Shown: positions 18,057 through 27,245 of the stretch, in pieces
Layout: each line of letters begins with the position of its first letter
Numbering within the stretch: position 1 is the stretch's first letter
Assembly (NCBI RefSeq): GCF_004769575.1
Contig: NZ_RQGA01000014.1
Coordinates: 558,001-622,000, forward strand
Source of the DNA: Leptospira perdikensis
Lineage (GTDB): Bacteria; Spirochaetota; Leptospiria; Leptospirales; Leptospiraceae
Direction: 5' to 3'
Length of the DNA: 64,000 bases
The notes under the pieces: generated by a model
Databases searched by the model: none
Told to the model about the DNA's origin: nothing
The model's input: only the letters and a program-made list of their open reading frames with translations
Program-made: the position numbers and the translations under genes

Positions 18057-18353
18057 ATGGACCAAGAACATTTGGAGGCATTCCAAGAGGAACTTGCCAA
18101 AACTTTCTTTTTCTCCATCTTAAAGGACTTAAGTGAAGTTGGAGAAACCCTAACTGATTTTGAGGTCAAAGTCCTCATTCAAAAGGCATTGGCTCATTCT
18201 TCAGACTTACAAGTGGAATGGGGTGAGATGGACCGGTTTGGAAATAGCACCTTACTTGTGAAATACGAATCCAACTTACTAGTCATTGAAGCAAGTCCAC
18301 TCATCAATGCCATTCGTATCCTTTGGAATGAATACAAATCCAAAGAAAATTGA
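18057..18353 (+). CDS. Hypothetical 98-aa protein
   Basis: This is a small acidic protein, 15 bases downstream of lipA, with a weak GAAAGGT ribosome binding site. It is mostly helical in the first half, with predicted strands (NSTLLVKYESNLLVIEAS) in the second. It has no signal peptide and no cysteine. I do not recognise it. Probably co-transcribed with lipA. Confidence 0.6.
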   Translation: MDQEHLEAFQEELAKTFFFSILKDLSEVGETLTDFEVKVLIQKALAHSSDLQVEWGEMDRFGNSTLLVKYESNLLVIEASPLINAIRILWNEYKSKEN

Positions 18354-18465
18354 TCGTCCTTTCCATCGATAAGATCTCTCGTTACAAACACAAAAGCTAA
18401 ATTATACGCGTCTTCCTCCATTGATTTTGGGTAAAAAATATATAGTGTCTAAAGGATTCGTTGTA

Positions 18466-18501
18466 CATAAAAAAAGCCCGAAGGATTTCTCCTCCAGGCT
18501 T
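18466..18501 (-). terminator. Intrinsic terminator of the FecR-domain gene
   Basis: On the minus strand there is a 12-bp stem (AAGCCTGGAGGA / TCCTTCGGGCTT, with G-T pairs), a GAAA loop, then a run of T. It lies 26 bases after the stop at 18527. Confidence 0.85.
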
Positions 18502-18526
18502 CTTTTCTACTTAAGGGTTGGTTTAT

Positions 18527-19708
18527 TTAGAATTTAGATTTTTGTTGAAGGTCGTAAATGACTTCTTCCACATTGTCCATATCAATTTTTTTGACCCCAT
18601 TTTCAGTGTGAACAATCAACTGACCGTTTTCTTGGTTGATGATCGCTCCAATCACTGTTTTACCGTCTACTAATACGATTTTTTCAATTCTTTCGTAGTA
18701 GTTTACAATGTCTTTTTTAGATTTGAACTCTTTTGGTTGGTTAGCCAAAGACTCTTCGAATTTTTTCTTCTCAGCTTCTTGGCGTTTTGCAACGTCTTGT
18801 TCAATCACTTGTCTCTTAGCATCAATTTCTTGTTTTTTCAACTCATCTAACTTTTCAGTTTGAGCTGATTCGCTAAGTTTTACAATCTCTTGTGCAGTTT
18901 GTTTGTCCACTGTCACGATTGTTTTGATTTCTTGTTCTTCGTTTTTAGTCAGTTTTGCATTTTCAACAACGAGTTTTTCTTTCTCAGAAGTTTTGAATGC
19001 TTTGCTCAAATCCAAAGATTTGATGTCAGCAGACTTTGCAAGGTCAGCAGACTTAGCTGATTGAGTGGATGCTTGGTCTTTCTCTAAGATGACCTCTGCT
19101 TTTGCAAGAGAGTCTTGGAGTTTTTTCAAGTCAGCATTTCCAGAAATTTCCTCTGTAGAAAGTTTTTCTAAAGCAGGAACACGTGGAGCAAATGCAACCG
19201 CACCATCTACTACTTTTACTTTCGCAGGTTTTCCATCAGCAGCTTCTACGATAAAAGACGTTCCTCGCACACCCGCAATCGCAGTCGGTGTTACGACAGT
19301 AAAGTTGTCTTCTTTCTTAGCTTTGTTAACTTTCGCAAATACCTTTCCGGAAACTAGAGCAATTTGAGTGTCTGTAGTTCCTGAATTGTCTTGGGAGAGT
19401 TTTGCAAAGTCAATCGCGGACTTAGGAGAGATACGAATGCTCGATCCATCCGCAAATTGGATGTCTACTTTTCCATTGTCGCCTGTGACTACATTATCCC
19501 CGGATTTCAGAAGGGCACCAAGCTGTGCTTTTTCTTCTGTTTGGTCTGCGTGTTGGATTTTTGAATCTCCTACCGCAAATACGACTACCGCAGATAAATC
19601 TGCCGCTTTTTTAGGTGCCTCGGACACTTCTGCGTCTGGTTTCTTACAAACTGTAAGACCAGTAAAAAGAAGCGCAAGGCCCATTATGGTTAGTTTCGAT
19701 GCTTTCAT
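18527..19708 (-). CDS. FecR-domain lipoprotein (LipL45-like)
   Basis: The protein has 393 aa from ATG 19708. It has a lipoprotein signal with lipobox ending LTVC near residue 19. A FecR domain follows at about residues 45-150 (GDNVVTGDNGKVDIQFADGS, then VVTPTAIAGVRGTSFIVE). A long Lys/Glu/Gln-rich coiled region spans about 190-310, and a beta-rich C-terminal end follows (KIVLVDGKTVIGAII). FecR proteins normally transmit signals across the inner membrane, but as a lipoprotein without an adjacent sigma factor this is more likely structural or surface-exposed. Leptospira LipL45 has this organisation as I recall; not verified. Confidence 0.82.
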   Translation of the reverse strand: MKASKLTIMGLALLFTGLTVCKKPDAEVSEAPKKAADLSAVVVFAVGDSKIQHADQTEEKAQLGALLKSGDNVVTGDNGKVDIQFADGSSIRISPKSAIDFAKLSQDNSGTTDTQIALVSGKVFAKVNKAKKEDNFTVVTPTAIAGVRGTSFIVEAADGKPAKVKVVDGAVAFAPRVPALEKLSTEEISGNADLKKLQDSLAKAEVILEKDQASTQSAKSADLAKSADIKSLDLSKAFKTSEKEKLVVENAKLTKNEEQEIKTIVTVDKQTAQEIVKLSESAQTEKLDELKKQEIDAKRQVIEQDVAKRQEAEKKKFEESLANQPKEFKSKKDIVNYYERIEKIVLVDGKTVIGAIINQENGQLIVHTENGVKKIDMDNVEEVIYDLQQKSKF

Positions 19709-19964
19709 ATCGTCCTGTCCCTTAGTGAAATTCAACTTTCGTTACTTTAATCAACAAACTGGGAGATCAGAAATTCCCAGCTTTTTTGTATTTTTTTCTA
19801 GAATGAAAAAAATTTCATTAGTTCGGAAAAAAAATAATTTAGTGACTGGATTTGTAAACGAATTTTAAGTATTTTTGCCCAAAACTAGCGATTTTCAACG
19901 GAAATGAAGGGTTTTTTTGGGAAAATCGCTTTGTCTAAGATGGAGGAAGAAAAAAACTCCCATT

Positions 19965-21287
19965 ATGGCTGAAACCTCTACATTAAACCAAAGACCTGCC
20001 TCCTCCATCAAACTCCTAGAAGAAATGGAAAGGACATACAAAGACCTACCGATGGAAGCCATTGTCAAACAAGACATCCTGAGACAAGGGATTCACTTCT
20101 TTCCTGAGGCATTTCAAGTCAAAGATCCTTATAAATCCAAAGACTATTTTATCTTTTCCTTTGATCATATTCCCCTTGCCGACCTAAAAGATGGGGCAGA
20201 TACCAAAGCTCCAGAGGAAATCAAAATCTCAGGGGGACACTTCGGCCTTTTAAAAACAGTGATCTCCACGAGAAACAACCCCAACTCTCCCTACAAAATG
20301 AAACTAAAAGAAGGAATCCCCACTTTGTTTCTAGAGGAAACAGAGATTGGTAGTGCAGAATACCCACCAATTCCTTCGTGGTACAAACACAAAACCAAGT
20401 CAGGGAAGTTGCCAGGTGAGATCGCACCTGTCATCGAATGGGGTTACCTTTTGTATCTGACAGTGTTTCGTAACTGCCAATATTTTGGAAAAGACGAAGA
20501 ATGTGCGTATTGCGATATCAACCACAATTACCGCCAACAAAAAGGTGCGGGTAGACCGTATACGGGAGTGAAGGACGTAGAGGATATCTTAGAAGTCCTC
20601 TCTTGGGTGGATGCCGAAGACCAAATTGCCAAAGTATACACTCTTACAGGGGGTTCTGTCCTTACCAATCTAAAGAAAAAATCAGAAGTGGACTTTTATC
20701 TCCAATACCCAGAAGCCATTGAAGCTCGGTTCCCCAAACGATGGATGGGAAAACTTGTGGCCCAGGCATTTGAAAAAGAAGACTGCCAAAAGTTTAAAGA
20801 TGCTGGAATCCAAATTTACCATCCCAATTATGAAGTTTGGGATAAGGCACTTTTTGAGAAAATCTGTCCTGGAAAGTCGAGTTGGATTGGTTATGAAAAT
20901 TGGATTCGCAGAGTTGTGGATTCAGCGGAAGTGTTTGGTCCAGAAAATGTGATTCCTAACTTTGTGGGTGGAGTGGAACTCTCCGAACCTTGGGGTTTCA
21001 AAACAGTAGCGGAAGCAATCAATTCCACGAAACAAGGTTTAGATTTTTTTATGTCGAAAGGAATTGTTCCTAGATTTACCGCTTGGTGCCCTGAACCTTA
21101 TACGACTCTTGGCCAACAAGCGGGCCCACCCCTTGTGTATTTTTGTGAACTCCTCCGTGCATGGAAAGAAACCTTTGAACAGTATGGTTTGCCTACTCCT
21201 CCTGGTTACGGAGAACCGGGTCCTGGAAAGGCAGTGTTTTCAGTTTCAGCTTTTATGGATGTGATAGGATATTCTGGACGAAATTAA
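19965..21287 (+). CDS. Radical SAM protein with atypical cysteine motif
   Basis: The protein has 440 aa from ATG 19965. A cluster-like motif lies near residues 171-184 with spacing CX8CX2C (NCQYFGKDEECAYCD) instead of CX3CX2C. A TGGSVL glycine motif near residue 229 and a late GGVELSEPWGF loop near residue 340 are typical of a SAM barrel. It has about 170 residues before the motif, an unusual N-terminal domain. The substrate is unknown and there is no biosynthetic partner nearby. The C-terminus is Pro/Gly-rich (PTPPGYGEPGPGKAVF). Confidence 0.78.
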   Translation: MAETSTLNQRPASSIKLLEEMERTYKDLPMEAIVKQDILRQGIHFFPEAFQVKDPYKSKDYFIFSFDHIPLADLKDGADTKAPEEIKISGGHFGLLKTVISTRNNPNSPYKMKLKEGIPTLFLEETEIGSAEYPPIPSWYKHKTKSGKLPGEIAPVIEWGYLLYLTVFRNCQYFGKDEECAYCDINHNYRQQKGAGRPYTGVKDVEDILEVLSWVDAEDQIAKVYTLTGGSVLTNLKKKSEVDFYLQYPEAIEARFPKRWMGKLVAQAFEKEDCQKFKDAGIQIYHPNYEVWDKALFEKICPGKSSWIGYENWIRRVVDSAEVFGPENVIPNFVGGVELSEPWGFKTVAEAINSTKQGLDFFMSKGIVPRFTAWCPEPYTTLGQQAGPPLVYFCELLRAWKETFEQYGLPTPPGYGEPGPGKAVFSVSAFMDVIGYSGRN

Positions 21288-21324
21288 TCCTTTCCCATAC
21301 AAAGAAAAAAGCTAAAATCCGTTT

Positions 21325-23400
21325 ATGCGAAAACTAATTCTTCTGGCAGGAGTGATTCCACTTCTGCTTTTACACCTTGCTTGTATGAATCCCGAACAGG
21401 AAGAACCACATCGGTTCCGCCAAGGGGTTCTTGACATACGCGATGTCATTTTCAAAGAAAACACCATTGTTGATCTACATGGGGAATGGGAATTTTATTT
21501 TGGTGAGTTCCATTATCCCCCCTTTCATGGCGAAAAACCTCTTACAGGATACTTAGCCATTCCTAATTCTTGGCAAGATGAAGAATTTGACGGTGAAGAA
21601 TTACCAAGAACAGGACATGTCACCTTACGAGCGTTCATCCATATAAACAAACAGACCATAGGTCAAGAATTAAGAATTTATATTCCCGACATTGCTTCCT
21701 CCTATCGATTTTTTGCGAATGGAGTTTTGATCGGTGGGCAAGGAAAACCAGGGATCAACAAATTTGATGATACACCAAGAATCAAATCAAAATACTATAC
21801 CCTCATCCCCGACCAGGAAGTGATCGAACTTGTTTTTCATATTGCAAATTATGATAACAACTTTGGTGGGTTTTGGGCCATTCCGAGTTTAGGAAATAAA
21901 AATGCACTGGATCGGGAGAAGATGCTCGCTAACGCACGCGAACTCTTTTTGCTGGGAGCCCTTGTTCTCATTGGTTTGTATCATTTTGGATTGTACTTTT
22001 ATAAACGAAAAGAAACTTCCATCTTTTACTTTGCTCTCTTTTGTTTTTTGCTTGGGATACGACTTGCCTTCACTGGAGAAAGATACATCCTCGAGGTATT
22101 TCCTAGTTTCCATTGGCCTACCGCATTTCGGATTGAATTTGCTTCTTATTATTTTGCTGTACCTACATTTTTATTATTCATCTATTCTCTTTTTCCACAA
22201 GACTCCAATCAAAAGTATGTTCGATATGCTCTCATAGCTAGTACGATCTTTGCCCTTACACTTTTTTTACCGATTTCAATATTTACCATTTTATTATACG
22301 GGTTCCAAGTATTAGCCTTTTTTACGATTGGGTATGTCATCCATATCAACCTAAAAGCTGTGATCAACAAACGGCCCAATTCCAAATTGTTTTTTTTAGG
22401 ACTTCTCATTTTAGCTTTTTCGGTTGCGTTTGATATTTTAAGACACAGTGTAAACAACCGCGGAATAGGACTTACTCCTTATGCCCTACTTTGTTTTATT
22501 TTTATTCAATCACTCATTCTCTCTAGTCGGGTGGCCAATGCATTTTTACGTGCTGAGGAACTAGCAATGAGTTTAAAGATTAGTAACGAATCTTTACTTG
22601 CAGTGACAGAAAATTTGGAACAAATTGTTTCAGAAAGAACATTCCAGTTAAATTCCTCTTTAAATCGAATCAAAAAGGATCTCTTACTTGCGAAAAAAAT
22701 TCAACAAAAGATCCTACCACAAGATGGAATCAAATTTGAACATTTAAAAATCCATTTGTATTTCCAACCACAAGAAGAAGTGGGTGGAGATTTTTATGAT
22801 ATCTTTGAGTTGGATGATGGAACGGTTCGTTTTTTTGTCGCTGATGCTACAGGACACGGAATCCAAGCCGCCCTTTATACTATGGCAATCAAATCAGAAT
22901 ATGAGGCCATCAAACGTTTCATTACAAAAACAGATGATTTAATGAACCATCTCAACCAAAAAATTCAAAATAAATTTTCTGGACTAAAAATTGTATTCTC
23001 TGGGTTTTTATTAGATATAAATACAAATACAAAGACCATCTACTACTCGTCAGCTGGTCACCCAAACCAAATTTTCCAGTCAGCCAATAAACAATCCATC
23101 TTAGATCGTACAGGGAATATCATTGGGCTCAAAAAAGACCAACCCTATACACAAAAACAATTTCAGATGGCTATGGGAGATCGAATCCTTTTGTTTACAG
23201 ATGGTATGTTGGAACAAAAAAACGAATCGAGAGAAGAGTTTGGAATGGAGAGAATCCAAAAGATTTTAAGTGATTACCAAGAAAAAGAATCAGAGCGAGT
23301 TCTTGCTGAGCTCGTCATCCAATTGTTCCTTTTCCAAGGGAAAGAAGAACAAGAGGATGACCAAACGATGGTTCTGATTGAATGGGAAAAACCTACTTAA
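21325..23400 (+). CDS. 7TM receptor fused to PP2C (SpoIIE/RsbU-type) phosphatase
   Basis: The protein has 691 aa. A lipobox-like signal (LLLHLAC near residue 20) is followed by an extracellular jelly-roll domain of the 7TMR-DISM type (about residues 35-190). Seven membrane segments lie at about 200-410, then a coiled-coil linker (420-450) and a C-terminal SpoIIE phosphatase. Metal-binding motifs are GGDFYDIF, VADATGHGIQAAL, SAGHPNQIF, LLFTDGMLE and EDDQTMVLIEW. These enzymes dephosphorylate anti-anti-sigma factors. No partner is adjacent. The ligand is probably a sugar-like periplasmic molecule. Confidence 0.9.
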   Translation: MRKLILLAGVIPLLLLHLACMNPEQEEPHRFRQGVLDIRDVIFKENTIVDLHGEWEFYFGEFHYPPFHGEKPLTGYLAIPNSWQDEEFDGEELPRTGHVTLRAFIHINKQTIGQELRIYIPDIASSYRFFANGVLIGGQGKPGINKFDDTPRIKSKYYTLIPDQEVIELVFHIANYDNNFGGFWAIPSLGNKNALDREKMLANARELFLLGALVLIGLYHFGLYFYKRKETSIFYFALFCFLLGIRLAFTGERYILEVFPSFHWPTAFRIEFASYYFAVPTFLLFIYSLFPQDSNQKYVRYALIASTIFALTLFLPISIFTILLYGFQVLAFFTIGYVIHINLKAVINKRPNSKLFFLGLLILAFSVAFDILRHSVNNRGIGLTPYALLCFIFIQSLILSSRVANAFLRAEELAMSLKISNESLLAVTENLEQIVSERTFQLNSSLNRIKKDLLLAKKIQQKILPQDGIKFEHLKIHLYFQPQEEVGGDFYDIFELDDGTVRFFVADATGHGIQAALYTMAIKSEYEAIKRFITKTDDLMNHLNQKIQNKFSGLKIVFSGFLLDINTNTKTIYYSSAGHPNQIFQSANKQSILDRTGNIIGLKKDQPYTQKQFQMAMGDRILLFTDGMLEQKNESREEFGMERIQKILSDYQEKESERVLAELVIQLFLFQGKEEQEDDQTMVLIEWEKPT

Positions 23401-23422
23401 AAGTTTTTAACCTAGTCTTTGT

Positions 23423-23851
23423 TTATTTTTTAAGAAAAAGATTATCCACACCATTCTTTTCAAATTCAGAATCATACTTCTCTGCTTCCTTGGCTACTTT
23501 GGCTTCGTAATCTTCTGGAGCTAAAGCTTCGAGGTCTTTGGCAGATACTTTTTGTTCTAAATCTCTTTGAGCCAGTTCGGTAGAAAGATCTGTCCAAAAG
23601 ATATCATCGTTATATGGTTCAATATAAGATTCGAATACTTCTTGAAAGTATTCTTCGGAAATAGTATAGAGTCCGTTTTCAGAATCAATCGGGCCCTTTT
23701 CGCCACCGGCAGAAAGTTTTTTTAAAAGGGACTGGATGAATTCATCTACAGAAGGGTCTGTTTCTTCGTGTGGGGAATTACTCACCCATTCGAACACAGC
23801 GAGTGCATTCAAAAGATGTTTTGTTTCTTGAGGATTAAGATCTAAATTCAT
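23423..23851 (-). CDS. Hypothetical acidic protein
   Basis: The protein has 142 aa, strongly acidic (many Glu and Asp), predicted helical, cytoplasmic, and with no cysteine. It begins LDLNPQETKHLLNAL and ends with a VDNLFLKK tail. It is convergent with the 7TM-PP2C gene and lies 49 bases downstream of a 51-codon ORF on the same strand. I do not recognise a family. Confidence 0.65.
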   Translation of the reverse strand: MNLDLNPQETKHLLNALAVFEWVSNSPHEETDPSVDEFIQSLLKKLSAGGEKGPIDSENGLYTISEEYFQEVFESYIEPYNDDIFWTDLSTELAQRDLEQKVSAKDLEALAPEDYEAKVAKEAEKYDSEFEKNGVDNLFLKK

Positions 23852-23900
23852 GATTACCTACTTTGTTTCCATGGAAGCAAGAATCCTTCGCATAGGCAAA

Positions 23901-24056
23901 TCAAAGAATGACCGTGGATCGATTTTCCTTATAGTTTTGATACATCTGGTCAACGAGAAGGCGAAAGGTTGGATCTTCTTTTAGAATTTCCAATTTTTCT
24001 TCCAGGCTCAGAATCGAAAATTTAGGATACAAAGCTTTCGTGACTGCAGGCTTCAT
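23901..24056 (-). CDS. Small ORF, 51 codons
   Basis: The ORF starts at ATG 24056 and stops at 23901. The product begins MKPAVTKALYPKFSILSLEE and has a basic, helical middle (EKLEILKEDPTFRLLVDQMY). It lies in the 260-base gap between two leftward genes. The codon choice and amphipathic sequence look coding, but the ribosome binding site is weak (TTAGG). Likely co-transcribed with the gene at 23423. Confidence 0.45.
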   Translation of the reverse strand: MKPAVTKALYPKFSILSLEEKLEILKEDPTFRLLVDQMYQNYKENRSTVIL

Positions 24057-24111
24057 ACCTAATAAGTAAACAAACGAGTAGTATTGTCAACCAAAAAATA
24101 CTAAACGTATG

Positions 24112-25305
24112 TCATGTATTTATGTCTCGATAGACTTTTGCGATTCGTTTCACACCCTCTTCCATTTCAACATCCCCAAGAAAACTAAAATTCATTCGAA
24201 AGTTTGATGAAGTTCTCTTCACGGGAGAAAATTCACTGCCAGGAACCATCGCCACCCCACTCGTCAGACATTGTTTCATCAATTCTTTCTCAGAAACTTT
24301 AGGATACTCAACCCAAAGAAACATTCCACCTTTTGGTAAGGAAAACTTGGCTTCAGGAAGAAAGTTCTTCATAAGAGAAACCAATATCTCTTTTTTTTCC
24401 GAATAGAATCTTTGAATGGAACGCAGATGATCTTTAAAATCCATCTCATCCAAAAGTTTGGAGACAATCACTTGTGAGAATTGGTTAGAATTCAAATCAT
24501 TTCCTTGTTTGATTGCGGTGAAGAGTGAACGATAAACTTCCGGAACCACAGTCCAACCCAATCGAAAACCAGGAGAAAGGATTTTCGAAAAACTTCCCAA
24601 AACAAATGTTAAATCATTTCTCTTACGTAAGGAACTAACAGAAGGATATACATTTCCTTCAAAATCTAAATACCGATAGGCCTCATCTTCGATGAGGATG
24701 ATTTCTTTTTCATCCAGGAGAGAGGCAATTTGTTTTCGTTTTTCCAGAGACCAAGTATAAGTAGATGGATTTTGGTAAGACGGATTTGCATAAAAAACAT
24801 GAATTTTGTTTTGAGATAAAATTTCTTCCAACCAAAAAAGGTTAGGACCATCCGTTTCCATCGGGACACTAAAAAACTGAGGATGGTAAGGAGAAAATGC
24901 CTGTAAAGCCCCTAGATATACGGGATCTTCTATTAATACATTGGTGTCCGAATCCATAAACATCTTTCCCAAAATATCCAAACCTTGTTGGGATCCATGA
25001 GTGATGATAATCGAATCAGGAGAGTTCCAAGGAACATCCGTTAACTCTTCTATAATTTGTTTTCGCAGTGGTAAGTATCCAGAGGAATCTCCGTATTGAA
25101 GGGCTGTGGCAATATTCTCTCTAATGGTCGCCTCCATTACAGAACCTAAAATATCTTTTGAAAGTAAATGTGGATTTGGCAGTCCACCGGCAAAGGAAAG
25201 GATATCCGAATTTTCAACAGTTAACTTCAGAATTTCGCGGATAACAGAAGTTCGAACAAAAGAAGTTCGTTTCGCTGAAAAAATAGTTGGTATTTCCGTT
25301 TCCAT
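24112..25305 (-). CDS. PLP-dependent class I/II aminotransferase
   Basis: The protein has 397 aa from ATG 25305. It has a fold-type I aminotransferase pattern: ILSFAGGLPNPHLL near residue 37, ITHGSQQGLDILGKM near residue 100, FYANPSYQNPSTYTW near 180, and the PLP Lys in GSFSKILSPGFRLGW near 240. The closest functional type is a 2-aminoadipate/multi-substrate aminotransferase (LysN-like), but the substrate is not provable. It is divergent from a MocR-type regulator with operator-like repeats between them, so it is probably that regulator's target. Confidence 0.88.
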   Translation of the reverse strand: METEIPTIFSAKRTSFVRTSVIREILKLTVENSDILSFAGGLPNPHLLSKDILGSVMEATIRENIATALQYGDSSGYLPLRKQIIEELTDVPWNSPDSIIITHGSQQGLDILGKMFMDSDTNVLIEDPVYLGALQAFSPYHPQFFSVPMETDGPNLFWLEEILSQNKIHVFYANPSYQNPSTYTWSLEKRKQIASLLDEKEIILIEDEAYRYLDFEGNVYPSVSSLRKRNDLTFVLGSFSKILSPGFRLGWTVVPEVYRSLFTAIKQGNDLNSNQFSQVIVSKLLDEMDFKDHLRSIQRFYSEKKEILVSLMKNFLPEAKFSLPKGGMFLWVEYPKVSEKELMKQCLTSGVAMVPGSEFSPVKRTSSNFRMNFSFLGDVEMEEGVKRIAKVYRDINT

Positions 25306-25331
25306 AATTATAGAATAACAAAAATGGGTAG

Positions 25332-25373
25332 AACTGTCCATATACAGTTGACTGAATCTATCCATATACAGTT
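25332..25373. promoter_or_regulatory. Repeated operator-like sites between aminotransferase and MocR genes
   Basis: TCCATATACAGTT occurs twice as a direct repeat (25337-25349 and 25361-25373), 24 bases apart. The first copy is also part of an 18-base inverted repeat (AACTGT-CCATAT-ACAGTT, 25332-25349). MocR/GabR-type regulators bind paired repeats of this kind in divergent intergenic regions. Confidence 0.65.
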
Positions 25374-25379
25374 AAAAAA

Positions 25380-26786
25380 ATGACTAAATACAAACAATTA
25401 GCTGAAGATCTAAAACTAGAAATCCAATCGGGATATTATTCAGAAAAAGAAAGAATTCCTTCTCTTCGTGAAATCCAAAATTTAAAATCCTGTAGCCTCA
25501 CCACAGCAAAAGAAGCCTATCGGATCTTAGAAGAAGAAGGATATATTTTTGTAATTCCCCAGTCAGGATACTTTGTTCATCCAAACATAAGTTCAGTCAT
25601 TTCGGGGCCAAAGAATGAATTTTACCCAGCAGTTGAAGCAGATGACAGAATCCAACAAATCATGCGAACCGTAATGGATCCAAAACTAATCTCTTTTGGT
25701 GCGGCCATTCCTTCTGATTTTTATCTTCCTCTTGGCGGACTTGTCTCCTCATTCAAAAAAGCACTCCAACATAAAGAAATTTTTTCTTATGGAGACCTAC
25801 AAGGACACCGAGGGTTACGCGAATGGATTAGCAAACGTACTTCGATCCAAGGATACAGAGTGAATGCAGAAGAGATTCAGATCACAAGCGGTTGTACAGA
25901 AGCGATCACATTTTCTTTACTTTCGACAACAGAACCAGGGGATACAGTGATTGTCCCTTCCCCTATTTACGTTGGACTATTTCAAATTTTAGAAACACTG
26001 AAACTAAAAGTCGTAGAAATACCCTATAGAAAGAACGAAGGAATTTCATCCGATGAATATGAAAAACTAATCAAACGTCATAAACCAAAAGTATTTTTAT
26101 TCTCAGCTAACTTCAACAATCCGAATGGAGTTTTGATGAGCGAAACTTCCAAACAAAGTTTGGCAAAAATTTCGTATTTATACGGGATTCATTTAGTGGA
26201 AGATGATATTTATGGAGATTTGTATTTTTACGGAACGAGACCAAGGGCTTTAGTTAGTTATTTTCCGGAAGATCCGCGTGGTCCCAAATCTTTTCTATGT
26301 TCTTCATTTTCAAAAACAATTGCTCCAGGAATCCGTGTCGGTTGGGTCAGCTCCAAAAATGGAATTAGAGATTTAAGTAAAAGAACAAGAGCCTATAAAA
26401 TATCGGAAAACAATCCGGCGCAGGTGGCCGTTTATGAATTCTTAAAACTACAAACCTACGAAAGACATCTTAAATTCCTACGCACTGAATATAAAAACCT
26501 CATAGACGAATACATAGAACTTTTGTCATTTTATAGTGAGGGAATTCTTCAGATACAAAAACCAGATGGTGGTTTTGTATTATGGATCAAATCACCGTTA
26601 GATGGTGACAAACTACTTTATGAATCCAAAAAAATAGGGATGGCCATTGCCCCTGGTTCTCTTTTTGGTTTATCCAAACATTGGGACAACCACTTTCGAC
26701 TCAATGTATCTGTAGGTTTTTCTCCCAAAATCAAAGAGAAACTCATACAGTTTTCCAAGTTATTCTTAAAAAAAAGGAAATCCTAA
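25380..26786 (+). CDS. MocR-type GntR/aminotransferase transcriptional regulator
   Basis: The protein has 468 aa. An N-terminal winged-helix GntR domain spans residues 1-70 (YKQLAEDLKLEIQSGYYSE, then SLREIQNLKSCSLTTAKEAYRIL). It is fused to a class I aminotransferase-like domain with the PLP lysine in SSFSKTIAPGIRVGW near residue 308. GabR and PdxR are the well-studied relatives. It probably senses a PLP adduct or an amino acid and controls the divergent aminotransferase gene. The start is only 7 bases from the second operator-like repeat, consistent with autoregulation. A TCTTAAAAAAAAGG tail follows the gene without a hairpin. Confidence 0.92.
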   Translation: MTKYKQLAEDLKLEIQSGYYSEKERIPSLREIQNLKSCSLTTAKEAYRILEEEGYIFVIPQSGYFVHPNISSVISGPKNEFYPAVEADDRIQQIMRTVMDPKLISFGAAIPSDFYLPLGGLVSSFKKALQHKEIFSYGDLQGHRGLREWISKRTSIQGYRVNAEEIQITSGCTEAITFSLLSTTEPGDTVIVPSPIYVGLFQILETLKLKVVEIPYRKNEGISSDEYEKLIKRHKPKVFLFSANFNNPNGVLMSETSKQSLAKISYLYGIHLVEDDIYGDLYFYGTRPRALVSYFPEDPRGPKSFLCSSFSKTIAPGIRVGWVSSKNGIRDLSKRTRAYKISENNPAQVAVYEFLKLQTYERHLKFLRTEYKNLIDEYIELLSFYSEGILQIQKPDGGFVLWIKSPLDGDKLLYESKKIGMAIAPGSLFGLSKHWDNHFRLNVSVGFSPKIKEKLIQFSKLFLKKRKS

Positions 26787-26837
26787 TTTTTTTAGTTTTT
26801 GGTTGCCAATAGAAGAAAGAGAAACAAGGTCTATACT

Positions 26838-27095
26838 ATGTCAGAAAACACACGCAAGTATCTGGAAACATCTCAAATCATCCCTTCCAAAGGTATGTCT
26901 TACACTATGTATGAAATTGAAGGCCAAGATACGATCTTACGTATGCTTACCTTTATCCCAGACAATGACGAGATCCACATCTATCCCAAACCGCCGGTAA
27001 AAAAACTTTATAAACCAGAACTTTGTAAAAAGGTAGAAGAGAACGAATTTTTAGGTCTTTGGACTATGGGAGAAGAAAGGAAGGCTGGAAATTAG
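26838..27095 (+). CDS. Hypothetical 85-aa protein
   Basis: This is a small soluble protein starting at ATG 26838 (MSENTRKYLETSQ). It has a predicted beta-rich middle (YTMYEIEGQDTILRMLTFIP) and a Lys/Pro-rich segment, and no signal. A TTG at 26799 is in frame but less likely. It follows the MocR gene by 50 bases on the same strand, then tRNA-Phe on the other strand. Not recognised. Confidence 0.62.
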   Translation: MSENTRKYLETSQIIPSKGMSYTMYEIEGQDTILRMLTFIPDNDEIHIYPKPPVKKLYKPELCKKVEENEFLGLWTMGEERKAGN

Positions 27096-27102
27096 GCAAC
27101 CG

Positions 27103-27175
<73 letters not shown>

Positions 27176-27245
27176 TTCGGTTACAACCAAAGTATTTTTC
27201 CACATCCCGCTGTCAACGAACCTTTATATTTTTTGTGAGGACACT

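Noticed and set aside
19065..19868. Two plus-strand frames opposite the FecR-domain gene
   Set aside because: Ser/Ala/Thr-rich shadows of the lipoprotein gene; no ribosome binding site.
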